Shown here: positions 46,315 to 58,244 of the stretch, one piece after another
Numbering within the stretch: position 1 is the stretch's first letter
Layout: each line of letters begins with the position of its first letter
NCBI RefSeq assembly: GCF_000025565.1
Contig: NC_014121.1
Coordinates: forward strand, 1,364,001-1,428,000
Direction of reading: 5' to 3'
DNA: 64,000 bases
Source of the DNA: Enterobacter cloacae subsp. cloacae ATCC 13047
GTDB taxonomy: Bacteria; Pseudomonadota; Gammaproteobacteria; Enterobacterales; Enterobacteriaceae
Notes under the pieces: model-generated
What the model was told of the DNA's origin: nothing
The model's database searches: none
What the model saw: the letters and a program-made list of their open reading frames with translations, nothing else
Program-made: the position numbers and the translations under genes

Positions 46315-46795
46315 ACCAATATCCTTATAGACTGTTAGTGTGATGTCCGTAACAAAACCTGAACGGGCAGGTTAAGACGAGTAAGTGGCAGAAAAGCATT
46401 TCTGCAGTGACAAAAGTCGACCGAATAATCACTTCCTGTGTTCGATATAAATAAGCATACCCCTGCTCGGTGTTTAAGAAAACTCTTAATTGGTGCGTTT
46501 TACCATACATTAAAAAATTTAATATAGTACAAAAATAACAACATGTTGTTATAAAATAAGATTTATCTAATGCCTTGAAATTACTGGTTTTTACCTATTT
46601 TAATATCGATATTTACCCACTGGGAATAGTGATCCGGAATAATTCTCTGAGAAATCGTTAATTCAGGATTAACTATTTCAAATATATGGTGCGCCGACTA
46701 AATTGCGCTAAATCAATTTTCGCAGAAAAACGCCATAAAATATATTTTGCGGCAACGCCAGTCCTACACAGTTCCCGATGATGGTAACGCCGTAC
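46315..46795. other. AT-rich leader of ftnB, with an 18-bp palindrome, up to the IS element
   Basis: This 481-bp stretch has no gene. A perfect palindrome, ATAACAACATGTTGTTAT, lies at 46535-46552. The final 9 bp (46787-46795, ACGCCGTAC) are the target duplication of the IS. Confidence 0.5.
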
Positions 46796-47852
46796 GGCTT
46801 TGTTGAATAAATCAGATTTCGGGTAAGTCTCCCCCGTAGCGGGTTGTGTTTTCAGGCAATACGCACGCTTTCAGGTATACCTGCTTTCGTCATTTTGTTC
46901 AGCGCTCGTACCAGGGCCATAGCCTCCGCAACCTGACCATCGTAGTCACGCAGCGTCAGTGAACCCCCGAACAGCTGTTTTACCCGGTACATCGCCGTTT
47001 CCGCTATCGAGCGACGGTTGTAATCTGTTGTCCATTTCCACCGCGCATTACTCCCGGTCATTCGCTGATTAGCCACTGCACGGTTACGGTCTGCATATTC
47101 ACCGGGCCAGTAACCCGCACCTTTTCGGGGAGGGATAAGCGCGCTGATTTTCTTACGCCGCAGTTCATCGTGACATAGCCGGGTATCGTAAGCGCCATCG
47201 GCGGCGGCTGACCTGATTTTCCGGTGGGTTTGCCGGATTAACCCGGGGAAGGCCTCTGAGTCCGTAACGTTGTTCAGCGACAGGTCAGCGCAGATGATTT
47301 CATGTGTTTTACTGTCAACGGCGAGATGCAGCTTACGCCAGATACGGCGGCGTTCCTGGCCATGCTTTTTGACTTTCCACTCGCCTTCACCGAAGACCTT
47401 CAGCCCGGTGGAATCAATTACCAGGTGTGCGATTTCACCCCGGGTGGGCGTTTTGAAACTGACATTAACCGACTTTGCCCGCCTGCTGACACAGCTGTAA
47501 TCCGGGCAGCGTAGCGGAACGTTCATCAGAGAAAAAATGGAATCAATAAAGCCCTGCGCAGCCCGCAGGGTCAGCCTGAATACGCGTTTAATGACCAGCA
47601 CAGTAGTGATGGCAAGGTCAGAATAGCGCTGAGGTCTGCCTCGTGAAGAAGGTGTTGCTGACTCATACCAGGCCTGAATAGCTTCATCATCCAGCCAGAA
47701 AGTTATGGAGCCACGGTTGATGAGGGCTTTATTGTAGGTGGGCCAGTTGGTGATTTTGAACTTTTGCTTTGCCACGGAACGGTCTGCGTTGTCGGGAAGA
47801 TACGTGATCTGATCCTTCAACTCAGCAAAAGTTCGATTTATTCAACAAAGCC
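46796..47852 (-). mobile_element. IS903-type insertion sequence (IS5 family), complete
   Basis: The element is 1057 bp long, exactly the IS903 length. Perfect 18-bp terminal inverted repeats GGCTTTGTTGAATAAATC are found at 46796-46813 and (complement) 47835-47852. The 9-bp direct repeat ACGCCGTAC flanks it at 46787-46795 and 47853-47861, as expected for IS903. Intact ends, an intact transposase and a perfect target duplication indicate recent insertion. It lies in the ftnB-araF gap, 327 bp before the araF start. Confidence 0.97.
46852..47775 (-). CDS. IS903-type transposase
   Basis: This DDE transposase is 307 residues from the GTG at 47775 (MAKQKFKITNWP), the usual IS903 length; the frame continues up to an ATG at 47820. 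The catalytic triad can be placed at VIDSTGLKVF (D), AADGAYDT (D) and RRSIAETAMYRVKQLFGG (E). It looks intact and therefore active. Confidence 0.95.
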   Translation of the reverse strand: MAKQKFKITNWPTYNKALINRGSITFWLDDEAIQAWYESATPSSRGRPQRYSDLAITTVLVIKRVFRLTLRAAQGFIDSIFSLMNVPLRCPDYSCVSRRAKSVNVSFKTPTRGEIAHLVIDSTGLKVFGEGEWKVKKHGQERRRIWRKLHLAVDSKTHEIICADLSLNNVTDSEAFPGLIRQTHRKIRSAAADGAYDTRLCHDELRRKKISALIPPRKGAGYWPGEYADRNRAVANQRMTGSNARWKWTTDYNRRSIAETAMYRVKQLFGGSLTLRDYDGQVAEAMALVRALNKMTKAGIPESVRIA

Positions 47853-47916
47853 ACGCCGTACCGCGATCGCGCCCGGACCGCGGGGGTTTGGGTATCAGGG
47901 ATTTCTTAGCTGATCT

Positions 47917-48008
47917 TATGGATAATTCTGCTTATCTCGGTTTCATTTGTCCGACAAATACTGCCGTTTTTATGTCATTTTTCGCTGAATTTATGTACGC
48001 AATTACTG
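47917..48008 (+). promoter_or_regulatory. Candidate AraC sites upstream of araFGH
   Basis: Taking TATGGA-N7-GCTA as the reversed AraC half-site, TATGGATAATTCTGCTT at 47917-47933 fits well. TATGTC-N7-GCTG at 47971 and the weaker TATGTA-N7-ACTG at 47992 follow, spaced 21 bp like araI1-I2. All lie to the right of the IS903 copy, so the AraC-dependent promoter of araF seems preserved. No gene lies between 47853 and 48179. Confidence 0.5.
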
Positions 48009-48179
48009 TAATTCTGCGGTGTGATGGCGCTCTCTTATGGATGATTAATTTCCCGCTAAAACTATCACCAGCACTAACGCTTATGACGAGGTAAGCGCTA
48101 ATGCCTTGTTTTAAGTCCGATTAAATAAGAAGTACGCAAATATTCCCTACAGAAAAGAACGCTAATGCTGGAGTTTACC

Positions 48180-49169
48180 ATGCACAAATTTACTAAAGCG
48201 CTGGCGGCCATCGGTCTGGCTGCCGTTATGTCACAATCCGCTATCGCTGAGAATTTAAAACTCGGTTTTTTGGTAAAACAGCCGGAAGAACCCTGGTTCC
48301 AGACCGAATGGAAATTCGCCGATAAGGCCGGGAAAGATTTAGGTTTTGAAGTCATTAAAATCGCCGTGCCTGACGGTGAAAAAACGCTGAACGCTATCGA
48401 CAGCCTGGCGGCCAGCGGGGCGAAAGGGTTCGTTATCTGTACGCCGGATCCCAAACTGGGCTCTGCAATTGCAGCCAAAGCGCGCGGTTACGACATGAAG
48501 GTTATTGCAGTTGACGATCAGTTCGTCAACGCCAAGGGCAAACCGATGGACAGCGTGCCGCTGGTGATGATGGCGGCCACCAAAATTGGCGAACGTCAGG
48601 GCCAGGAACTCTATAAAGAGATGCAGAAACGCGGCTGGGATGTGAAAGATACCGCCGTGATGGCTATCACCGCCGACGAGCTCGATACCGCCCGCCGTCG
48701 TACCACCGGGTCAATGGACGCGCTGAAAGCGGCCGGCTTCCCGGAAAAACAGATCTATAAAGTGCCGACAAAATCCAACGACATTCCGGGGGCCTTCGAC
48801 GCCGCCAACTCCATGCTGGTTCAACATCCAGAGGTGAAGCACTGGCTGGTGGTCGGCATGAACGATAACACCGTCCTGGGCGGTGTACGCGCAACGGAAG
48901 GTCAGGGCTTCAAAGCGCCTGATGTGATCGGTATCGGCATCAACGGCGTTGACGCGGTGAGTGAGCTCTCTAAAGCGCAAGCGACGGGCTTCTACGGCTC
49001 ACTGCTGCCAAGCCCGGACGTGCACGGCTATAAATCCAGCGAAATGCTCTACAACTGGGTTACCAAAGGGGTGGAACCGCCGAAGTTTACTGAAGTGACC
49101 GACGTGGTGCTGATCACCCGCGACAACTTCAAAGAGGAGCTGGCGAAAAAAGGACTGGGCGGTAAGTAA
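48180..49169 (+). CDS. araF: L-arabinose-binding periplasmic protein
   Basis: This 329-residue binding protein delivers L-arabinose to AraGH. The signal peptide [20 protein letters not shown] is nearly identical to E. coli, with cleavage before [21 protein letters not shown] and MNDNTVLGG are ligand-pocket segments. ATG 48180 was chosen, not 48165, because GGAG lies 8-10 bp upstream and E. coli starts here. Confidence 0.97.
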   Translation: MHKFTKALAAIGLAAVMSQSAIAENLKLGFLVKQPEEPWFQTEWKFADKAGKDLGFEVIKIAVPDGEKTLNAIDSLAASGAKGFVICTPDPKLGSAIAAKARGYDMKVIAVDDQFVNAKGKPMDSVPLVMMAATKIGERQGQELYKEMQKRGWDVKDTAVMAITADELDTARRRTTGSMDALKAAGFPEKQIYKVPTKSNDIPGAFDAANSMLVQHPEVKHWLVVGMNDNTVLGGVRATEGQGFKAPDVIGIGINGVDAVSELSKAQATGFYGSLLPSPDVHGYKSSEMLYNWVTKGVEPPKFTEVTDVVLITRDNFKEELAKKGLGGK

Positions 49170-49240
49170 TACGCGGTGATTGTGCCCCTCGCGAACCGCG
49201 AGGGGCCAGACGTACACACTACAGGAATCACGGAGACGTT

Positions 49241-50755
49241 ATGCGACAGTCTGATCCGTATCTCTCTTTTCGCGGTATCGGGAAAACCTTTCCCGGTGTT
49301 AACGCGCTGACCGATATCAGCTTCGACTGCTATGCCGGTCAGGTTCACGCCCTGATGGGCGAAAACGGCGCCGGAAAATCCACGCTGTTGAAAATCCTCA
49401 GCGGCAACTACACGCCAACCACCGGCACGCTGGCCATTCGCGGCGAAGAGGTGGCGTTTGCTGATACCACCGCTGCGCTCAACGCCGGGGTGGCCATCAT
49501 CTATCAGGAACTGCATTTGATCCCTGAGATGACGGTGGCGGAAAACATCTATTTAGGCCAGCTCCCGCACAAAAGCGGCGTGGTAAACCGGTCGCTACTT
49601 AATTACGAAGCGGGGCTGCAGCTGAAACATCTGGGTCTGGATGTCGATCCCCAGACACCTCTGAAGTATCTCTCCATCGGCCAGTGGCAGATGGTTGAAA
49701 TTGCCAAGGCGCTGGCGCGTAACGCCAAGATCATTGCCTTCGACGAACCGACAAGCTCGCTTTCCGCGCGTGAAATCGAAAACCTGTTCCGGGTGATCCG
49801 CGAGCTGCGTAAAGAAGGCCGCATTATTTTGTATGTTTCGCACCGTATGGAAGAGATTTTTGCCTTAAGCGATGCAATCACCGTCTTTAAAGATGGCCGG
49901 TACGTGCGCACCTTTACCGATATGGAGCAGGTAAATCATGACCAGCTCGTTCAGGCGATGGTTGGCCGCGAGCTGGGAGATATCTATCACTGGCAGCCAC
50001 GCGAATACGGCCCTGAGCGCCTGAAGCTGGAAAACGTTAAAGCGCCGGGTGTGCGAACGCCGATCTCGCTCTCGGTGCGCAGCGGGGAGATTGTCGGGCT
50101 GTTTGGTCTGGTGGGCGCAGGGCGTAGCGAGTTAATGAAAGGCCTGTTTGGCGGTACGCGCATCACCGAAGGGCAGGTATCCATTGACGGGCAGCGGGTC
50201 GATATCCAGAAGCCCGCACATGCCATCCAGGCCGGGATGATGCTCTGCCCGGAAGACCGCAAAGCGGAGGGCATTATTCCGGTGCACTCGGTACGTGACA
50301 ACATCAATATTTCCGCGCGGCGGAAGTTTATTCGCGCCGGTTGCCTGATCAACGACGGCTGGGAGGAGAGCAACGCCGACCACCATATCCGTTCGCTGAA
50401 CATCAAAACCCCGGGCCCGGAACAGCTGATCATGAATCTCTCCGGCGGTAACCAGCAGAAGGCGATTTTAGGCCGCTGGCTGTCGGAGGATATGAAGGTC
50501 ATTTTGCTGGATGAGCCAACGCGCGGCATCGATGTGGGGGCGAAACACGAAATTTATAACGTGATCTATGAGCTGGCAAAACGCGGTGTGGCGGTGTTGT
50601 TCGCCTCCAGCGATCTGCCTGAGGTACTCGGCGTGGCCGACCGCATTGTTGTGATGCGTGAGGGCGAAATCGCCGGTGAATTGCTTCATGAACAGGCGAA
50701 TGAACAACAGGCGTTGAGTCTCGCCATGCCGAAAGTTAGCCAGGCTGTCGCCTGA
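49241..50755 (+). CDS. araG: L-arabinose ABC transporter ATP-binding protein
   Basis: This 504-residue protein has two fused ATPase domains. The first has [23 protein letters not shown] and [11 protein letters not shown]; the second has [24 protein letters not shown] and [12 protein letters not shown], the usual asymmetric pair of sugar importers. It lies between araF and araH. Confidence 0.97.
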   Translation: MRQSDPYLSFRGIGKTFPGVNALTDISFDCYAGQVHALMGENGAGKSTLLKILSGNYTPTTGTLAIRGEEVAFADTTAALNAGVAIIYQELHLIPEMTVAENIYLGQLPHKSGVVNRSLLNYEAGLQLKHLGLDVDPQTPLKYLSIGQWQMVEIAKALARNAKIIAFDEPTSSLSAREIENLFRVIRELRKEGRIILYVSHRMEEIFALSDAITVFKDGRYVRTFTDMEQVNHDQLVQAMVGRELGDIYHWQPREYGPERLKLENVKAPGVRTPISLSVRSGEIVGLFGLVGAGRSELMKGLFGGTRITEGQVSIDGQRVDIQKPAHAIQAGMMLCPEDRKAEGIIPVHSVRDNINISARRKFIRAGCLINDGWEESNADHHIRSLNIKTPGPEQLIMNLSGGNQQKAILGRWLSEDMKVILLDEPTRGIDVGAKHEIYNVIYELAKRGVAVLFASSDLPEVLGVADRIVVMREGEIAGELLHEQANEQQALSLAMPKVSQAVA

Positions 50756-50766
50756 GTAAGGAGTTA

Positions 50767-51756
50767 ATGATGTCCTCTGTTACTACATCCGGAGCGCCGA
50801 AATCGAAATCGGCCTTCAGTTTTGGCCGCATCTGGGATCAGTACGGCATGCTGGTAGTCTTTGCCGCACTCTTTGTCGCCTGCGCGATCTTTGTGCCCAA
50901 CTTTGCCACCTTCATTAATATGAAAGGGCTGGGGCTGGCCATTTCCATGTCCGGTATGGTGGCCTGCGGGATGCTGTTCTGTCTGGCCTCGGGCGATTTC
51001 GACCTGTCAGTGGCCTCCGTCATTGCCTGCGCTGGCGTCACCACGGCGGTGGTAATCAACATGACCGAAAGCCTGTGGATTGGCGTGCTGGCGGGTCTGC
51101 TGCTGGGCGTTATCAGCGGTCTGGTTAACGGGTTTGTGATTGCCCGCCTGAAGATTAACGCCCTGATCACCACGCTTGCGACCATGCAGATTGTGCGCGG
51201 TCTGGCCTATATCATCTCCGACGGTAAAGCGGTGGGGATTGAAGACGAGCGCTTCTTCACCCTGGGCTATGCGAACTGGCTGGGTTTGCCTGCGCCAATC
51301 TGGCTGACGGTGGCCTGTCTGATCCTGTTCGGCTTCCTGCTTAACCGCACCACGTTTGGCCGAAATACCCTGGCGATCGGCGGTAATGAGGAAGCGGCGC
51401 GACTGGCGGGTGTACCGGTGGTGCGCACTAAGATCATTATCTTTGTGCTCTCCGGTCTGGTCTCGGCGGCAGCGGGGATTATTCTGGCATCGCGCATGAC
51501 CAGCGGCCAGCCTATGACCTCCATTGGGTACGAGCTGATCGTCATTTCAGCCTGCGTGTTGGGCGGGGTTTCGCTGAAAGGTGGCATCGGAAAAATCTCA
51601 TATGTAGTGGCCGGTATCCTCATTTTGGGGACGGTAGAGAACGCCATGAACCTGCTGAATATTTCGCCGTTCTCCCAGTATGTGGTTCGTGGCCTGATCC
51701 TGCTTGCAGCCGTGATTTTCGACCGTTACAAGCAAAAAGCGAAGCGTACCGTGTAA
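50767..51756 (+). CDS. araH: L-arabinose ABC transporter permease
   Basis: This 329-residue inner membrane protein has about ten helices and FDLSVASVIACAGVTTAV, GRNTLAIGGNEEAARLAGV and VLGGVSLKGGIG, typical for AraH/RbsC. It follows araG by 11 bp. Two ATGs stand next to each other; E. coli uses the first. Confidence 0.97.
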   Translation: MMSSVTTSGAPKSKSAFSFGRIWDQYGMLVVFAALFVACAIFVPNFATFINMKGLGLAISMSGMVACGMLFCLASGDFDLSVASVIACAGVTTAVVINMTESLWIGVLAGLLLGVISGLVNGFVIARLKINALITTLATMQIVRGLAYIISDGKAVGIEDERFFTLGYANWLGLPAPIWLTVACLILFGFLLNRTTFGRNTLAIGGNEEAARLAGVPVVRTKIIIFVLSGLVSAAAGIILASRMTSGQPMTSIGYELIVISACVLGGVSLKGGIGKISYVVAGILILGTVENAMNLLNISPFSQYVVRGLILLAAVIFDRYKQKAKRTV

Positions 51757-51806
51757 CGTTCTTCCTGCCTTTTAATTGCTCAACTTATAACCTTAGTTGA
51801 CGCCTG

Positions 51807-51839
51807 AACCGCCTCGCCAGTTCCGCTGGCGGGGCGGTT
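51807..51839 (+). terminator. Stem-loop after araH
   Basis: AACCGCCTCGCCAG and CTGGCGGGGCGGTT form a 14-bp stem with a short loop about 50 bp after araH. A T tract is lacking (GTCAAAT follows), so it may end the message with Rho or only protect its 3' end. Confidence 0.55.
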
Positions 51840-51914
51840 GTCAAATGGCGAGCGACGTCACACTGTCTATACTTACATGGCTATGAAAGAGGTAAAGGCG
51901 TTTACCTCTCGTAA

Positions 51915-54135
<2,221 letters not shown>

Positions 54136-54150
54136 TATTCCTCTGGGGGT

Positions 54151-54579
54151 TTAACGACCCCCAAGAGGCACCAACAGCACATCAACCAGGCTTGAGGCGA
54201 CTATCGATTTCGCCGCGCAGGCCGCCCGTGAAATAAAGCTTTGGTTATGATTACCGCATATCACTAAATCAATTTTCTCTTTGCGACATACGTCGAGAAT
54301 ATGCGCATTCAGTTCACCTGTCGCAATGACGGTCTGATAAATGGGATATTGCGCTTTCTCCACCAGCTCCTGCAGAAATTGCTGCGTTTCTTCCTGTAAC
54401 ACCTCACGAATATCTTCCAGCATGGGGGCTGCCAGTTGATTGTACATCTCGGGTTCGGCCGCAAGGGTAATTAAGCTGATGCGCGCATTATGCGGACGGG
54501 CGATGGACACCGCCCGGGCAACGAGTTGGTGACTTTCCGGTGAAACTGCAACAGAAACAAGAAGATGGGACTAACTCAT
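54151..54579 (-). pseudogene. uspC: uspC (universal stress protein C) with nonsense codon 3
   Basis: Reading the minus strand from ATG 54577-54579, behind AAGGAGTGCGTG, gives M-S-stop-S-H-L-L-V-S-V-A-V. E. coli UspC reads M-S-Y-S-N-I-L-V-S-V-A-V, so the third codon TAC/TAT has become TAG (complement of 54571-54573). The remaining frame runs without interruption to 54151 and the full length, 142 codons, equals E. coli UspC. The only later in-frame start is GTG 54510, which would lose the first beta strand. It is thus probably inactive, or the base is a sequencing error. UspC belongs to stress and UV resistance proteins. Confidence 0.8.
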
Positions 54580-55083
54580 CACGCACTCCTTAGCTGTCTG
54601 AAAACCGCGTCTGTGTCAGCATTACCGCGAAATCAGCACTTCTGCAAGAGGTGAATACGACATTAGTGTGAAGCTTCTCATAATTATTCATTAATTATTC
54701 TTATAAGAAGAATAACGGCAAACCGCGTGCAAATGAAAAAATTAACAACTTAACGTAAATCACACATTTTGATGCGCGTGATGTTAAATCGTTTTAAAAC
54801 GTTATAGACGCAATGTGAATGATCACGCGTTGAAACAAATTTTTCACCCCTCAAGCATAACTGTATGTTTTTCATAGGTAATGAAAATGTGGCCCTGAGA
54901 TGTATAGCGTGTGAATTGTTGCGGTAGTCGCTATTGCTCAAAAAAGCAATCGCCATGCGCCTTCTGTTCGCACTTCTGCATGAGTATTCGTCCATAAAGA
55001 ATATAAAATGGTCTTGATCGGTTAAAAAATGAACAAATTACAAGGCTCACTGATGGATTTATGGATGATATTCACTTAAATTA

Positions 55084-55155
55084 TGTGATATGGATCACAT
55101 TTTTTTTAAATTTGAGGATGGCTGCATTGTATGTGTCAAAACTGACGAGTAGAGT
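55084..55155 (+). promoter_or_regulatory. flhDC promoter with CRP site
   Basis: TGTGATATGGATCACA at 55084-55099 is a perfect CRP site. Downstream, TTGTAT (55127-55132), a 17-bp spacer and TAGAGT (55150-55155) form a sigma-70 promoter whose expected start, near 55163, places CRP at about -71 as in E. coli. A leader of about 210 nt then precedes flhD. The whole flhD upstream gap (54580-55371, 792 bp) is AT-rich and carries no gene. Confidence 0.8.
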
Positions 55156-55371
55156 TTGCGTCGAATTAGGAAAAATCTTAGTTATTTGTAAGAAATGATA
55201 AAACATGTAAGAAGCGCATCCGCGCTTCGTTGGTGCACGTTTTGCAGAATACAAACCTAAATTCAACTATGCATTTAGCCTTTTTTTTAAATACCGGGTG
55301 TTTTCCCGGCGACATCACGGGGTGCGGTCTTTCCGCATAAAAATAATAGTTGGTTATTCGGGATGGGAAAA

Positions 55372-55722
55372 ATGCATACATCCGAGTTGCTAAAACATAT
55401 CTATGACATCAACCTGTCATATTTACTGCTCGCGCAGCGATTGATTAGTCAGGACAAAGCGTCCGCGATGTTTCGTTTAGGTATTAACGAAGAGATGGCA
55501 ACCATGCTGGGCGGGTTAACCCTGCCGCAAATGGTTAAACTGGCTGAAACGAATCAACTGGTTTGCCAGTTCCGCTTCGATAATCCTCAGACTATCACGC
55601 GGCTGACACAGGAATCTCGTGTGGACGATCTGCAACAGATCCATACCGGTATTCTTCTCTCCACCCGCTTGCTCAACGAAATCAGCCAGCCTGATGACGC
55701 AGCCCGTAAAAAAAGAGCGTAG
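55372..55722 (+). CDS. flhD: Flagellar master regulator subunit FlhD
   Basis: This 116-residue protein forms the FlhD4C2 activator of class 2 flagellar genes. [20 protein letters not shown] and [16 protein letters not shown] match E. coli closely; residues 47-49 region differ slightly (MLGGL versus TLAAL). ATG 55372 was chosen as E. coli start over the in-frame ATG 55363. flhC follows after 2 bp. Confidence 0.97.
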   Translation: MHTSELLKHIYDINLSYLLLAQRLISQDKASAMFRLGINEEMATMLGGLTLPQMVKLAETNQLVCQFRFDNPQTITRLTQESRVDDLQQIHTGILLSTRLLNEISQPDDAARKKRA

Positions 55723-55724
55723 AA

Positions 55725-56303
55725 ATGAGCGAGAAAAGCATTGTTCAGGAAGCGCGTGACATACAGTTGGCCATGGAGCTGATTACACTGGGTGCTCGTT
55801 TACAAATGCTGGAAAGCGAAACTCAGTTGAGCCGTGGTCGTCTCATCAAACTGTACAAAGAGTTACGTGGTAGTCCCCCACCGAAAGGAATGTTGCCGTT
55901 TTCAACGGACTGGTTTATGACCTGGGAGCAGAACATTCACGCCTCCATGTTCTGTAATGCCTGGCAGTACCTTCTCAAAACCGGTTTGTGTAGCGGCGTC
56001 GATGCCGTGATCAAAGCGTATAAACTTTACCTTGAACAATGCCCACAGCAGGAAGAGGGTCCCCTGCTGGCGCTGACCCGCGCATGGACGCTGGTGCGTT
56101 TTGTTGAGAGCGGAATGCTTGAATTGTCGCGCTGCAACTGCTGCGATGGCAATTTCATTACCCATGCTCATCAGCCTGCAGGCAGCTTCGCCTGTAGTTT
56201 ATGTCAGCCTCCATCCCGTGCAGTAAAAAGACGTAAACTTTCCCGGGATGCTGCCGATATTATTCCACAACTGCTGGATGAACAGATCGAACAAGCTGTT
56301 TAA
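55725..56303 (+). CDS. flhC: Flagellar master regulator subunit FlhC
   Basis: This 192-residue subunit contacts DNA and holds a zinc site: CNCCDGNF and CSLCQPP give the four cysteines, at about residues 138-160. The C-terminal [12 protein letters not shown] is coded by DNA that also contains a sigma-28 promoter. It is co-translated with flhD. Confidence 0.97.
   Translation: MSEKSIVQEARDIQLAMELITLGARLQMLESETQLSRGRLIKLYKELRGSPPPKGMLPFSTDWFMTWEQNIHASMFCNAWQYLLKTGLCSGVDAVIKAYKLYLEQCPQQEEGPLLALTRAWTLVRFVESGMLELSRCNCCDGNFITHAHQPAGSFACSLCQPPSRAVKRRKLSRDAADIIPQLLDEQIEQAV
56234..56260 (+). promoter_or_regulatory. Sigma-28 promoter inside flhC, for motAB-cheAW
   Basis: TAAA at 56234-56237, a 15-bp spacer and GCCGATAT at 56253-56260 match the FliA consensus with one mismatch. 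It is located in the last codons of flhC. A FliA promoter in flhC that serves motA is, to my knowledge, described for E. coli. Confidence 0.8.
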
Positions 56304-56326
56304 CCCGAACGTGTGGGAAAGATTCC

Positions 56327-56359
56327 AGCAGCGGTAAGCCATTACCGCTGCTTTTTTTT
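56327..56359 (+). terminator. Terminator between flhC and motA
   Basis: AGCAGCGGTAA and TTACCGCTGCT form an 11-bp stem with a GCCA loop and about eight T residues, 24 bp after the flhC stop. It lies downstream of the intragenic sigma-28 promoter, so it must be read through or sets the level of motA message. Confidence 0.9.
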
Positions 56360-56426
56360 ATCCTGGATTCGGTAAACGCTGCGAGCTGAACGTCCTTGCC
56401 ATAGTCACTAGCGGAAGGATGATGTC

Positions 56427-57314
56427 GTGCTTATCTTATTAGGTTACCTGGTAGTTCTCGGTACAGTTTTCGGCGGTTACATGATGACCGGCGGGCACCT
56501 TGGAGCACTCTATCAACCGGCTGAACTTATTATCATCGGCGGCGCAGGGGTAGGGGCTTTTATCGTTGGCAACAACGGGAAATCGATCAAGGGGACGCTG
56601 AAAGCTATTCCATTGCTGTTCCGTCGCTCGAAATACACCAAAAGCATGTATATGGATCTGCTGGCTCTGCTTTATCGCCTGATGGCGAAGTCGCGCCAGC
56701 AGGGGATGTTCTCGCTGGAACGGGATATCGAAAACCCGAAAGAGAGCGAGATTTTTGCCAGCTACCCGCGCATCCTTGCCGATGCCATGATGCTGGATTT
56801 CATTGTCGATTACCTGCGCCTGATCATCAGCGGCAATATGAATACCTTCGAAATTGAAGCGCTGATGGACGAAGAGATCGAAACCCACGAGAGCGAATCC
56901 GAAGTGCCGGCCAACAGCCTGGCGCTGGTGGGGGACTCATTGCCGGCCTTCGGTATCGTGGCGGCGGTCATGGGGGTTGTTCACGCGCTGGCCTCGGCGG
57001 ATCGCCCGGCGGCAGAGCTGGGGGCGCTGATTGCCCACGCCATGGTGGGGACCTTCCTCGGTATTTTGCTGGCGTATGGTTTTATCTCTCCGCTGGCCAG
57101 CGTTCTGCGTCAGAAGAGCGCGGAAACCACCAAAATGATGCAGTGCGTGAAGATTACGCTGCTCTCTAACCTCAACGGTTATGCGCCACCGATCGCGGTT
57201 GAGTTTGGCCGTAAAACGCTTTACTCCAGCGAGCGTCCGTCGTTTATCGAGCTTGAAGAACACGTGCGTGCGGTGAAAAACCCAAACCAACAGACGACAA
57301 CTGAGGACGCATGA
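56427..57314 (+). CDS. motA: Flagellar motor stator protein MotA
   Basis: This 295-residue membrane protein forms the proton channel with MotB. Four helices are seen; the cytoplasmic loop carries the charged residues that touch FliG (LFRRSKYTK ... [12 protein letters not shown]) and helix 3-4 prolines follow ([15 protein letters not shown]). Start is GTG 56427, as in E. coli, behind GGAAGGA. It overlaps motB by 4 bp. Confidence 0.97.
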   Translation: MLILLGYLVVLGTVFGGYMMTGGHLGALYQPAELIIIGGAGVGAFIVGNNGKSIKGTLKAIPLLFRRSKYTKSMYMDLLALLYRLMAKSRQQGMFSLERDIENPKESEIFASYPRILADAMMLDFIVDYLRLIISGNMNTFEIEALMDEEIETHESESEVPANSLALVGDSLPAFGIVAAVMGVVHALASADRPAAELGALIAHAMVGTFLGILLAYGFISPLASVLRQKSAETTKMMQCVKITLLSNLNGYAPPIAVEFGRKTLYSSERPSFIELEEHVRAVKNPNQQTTTEDA

Positions 57315-58240
57315 AAAACCAGTCCCATCCGATCGTCATCGTAAAAAAGCGCAAGCATAAGGGGCATGGGCACGGTGCGCATGGCTCCTGGAAAATTGCC
57401 TACGCCGATTTTATGACCGCAATGATGGCCTTCTTTCTGGTGATGTGGTTGATCTCGATCTCCAGCCCGAAAGAGCTGATTCAGATTGCGGAATACTTCC
57501 GTACGCCGTTGGCGACTGCGGTCTCCGGTGGGCCGCGTATCTCTAACAGTGACAGCCCGATCCCCGGCGGCGGCGATGATTACACCCAGAAGCAGGGTGA
57601 GGTGAAAAAAGAGCCGAACATCGACGAGCTGAAGAGAAAGATGGAGCAGGCGCGTCTGAAGAAACTGCGCGGCGATCTCGATCAGCTGATTGAAGCGGAC
57701 CCGAAACTGCGCGCGCTGCGACCGCATCTGAAGATCGATCTGGTGCAGGAAGGGCTGCGTATCCAGATTATTGATAGCCAGAACCGCCCGATGTTCAAAA
57801 CCGGTAGCGCCGAGGTTGAACCCTATATGCGCGATATTTTGCGCGCCATTGCGCCGGTGCTGAACGGTATTCCAAACCGCATTAGCCTGTCAGGCCACAC
57901 GGATGACTTCCCGTACGCCACGGGCGAGAAGGGATACAGCAACTGGGAGCTTTCTGCCGATCGTGCCAACGCCTCGCGTCGCGAGCTGGTGGCGGGTGGG
58001 CTTGATGATGGCAAGGTACTGCGCGTGGTCGGCATGGCAGCAACCATGCGTGTCTCTGACCGCGGGCCGGATGACGCCATCAACCGTCGTATCAGTCTTT
58101 TAGTGCTGAACCAGCAGGCGGAGCAGGCCATCCTGCATGAAAACGCCGAAAGTCAGAATGAGTCACTGGACGATTTAAAACAGCCTGGGGCCGTTCCTTC
58201 GGCTGCCGTTCCAACATCGCCACCAGCCAATCCGAGGTGA
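57311..58240 (+). CDS. motB: Flagellar motor stator protein MotB
   Basis: This 309-residue protein has one membrane helix with the proton-binding Asp33 ([16 protein letters not shown]), a plug segment and a C-terminal OmpA-like peptidoglycan-binding domain ([27 protein letters not shown]). It is one residue longer before the helix than E. coli. It overlaps motA and is 4 bp before cheA. Confidence 0.97.
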   Translation: MKNQSHPIVIVKKRKHKGHGHGAHGSWKIAYADFMTAMMAFFLVMWLISISSPKELIQIAEYFRTPLATAVSGGPRISNSDSPIPGGGDDYTQKQGEVKKEPNIDELKRKMEQARLKKLRGDLDQLIEADPKLRALRPHLKIDLVQEGLRIQIIDSQNRPMFKTGSAEVEPYMRDILRAIAPVLNGIPNRISLSGHTDDFPYATGEKGYSNWELSADRANASRRELVAGGLDDGKVLRVVGMAATMRVSDRGPDDAINRRISLLVLNQQAEQAILHENAESQNESLDDLKQPGAVPSAAVPTSPPANPR

Positions 58241-58244
58241 TAGC

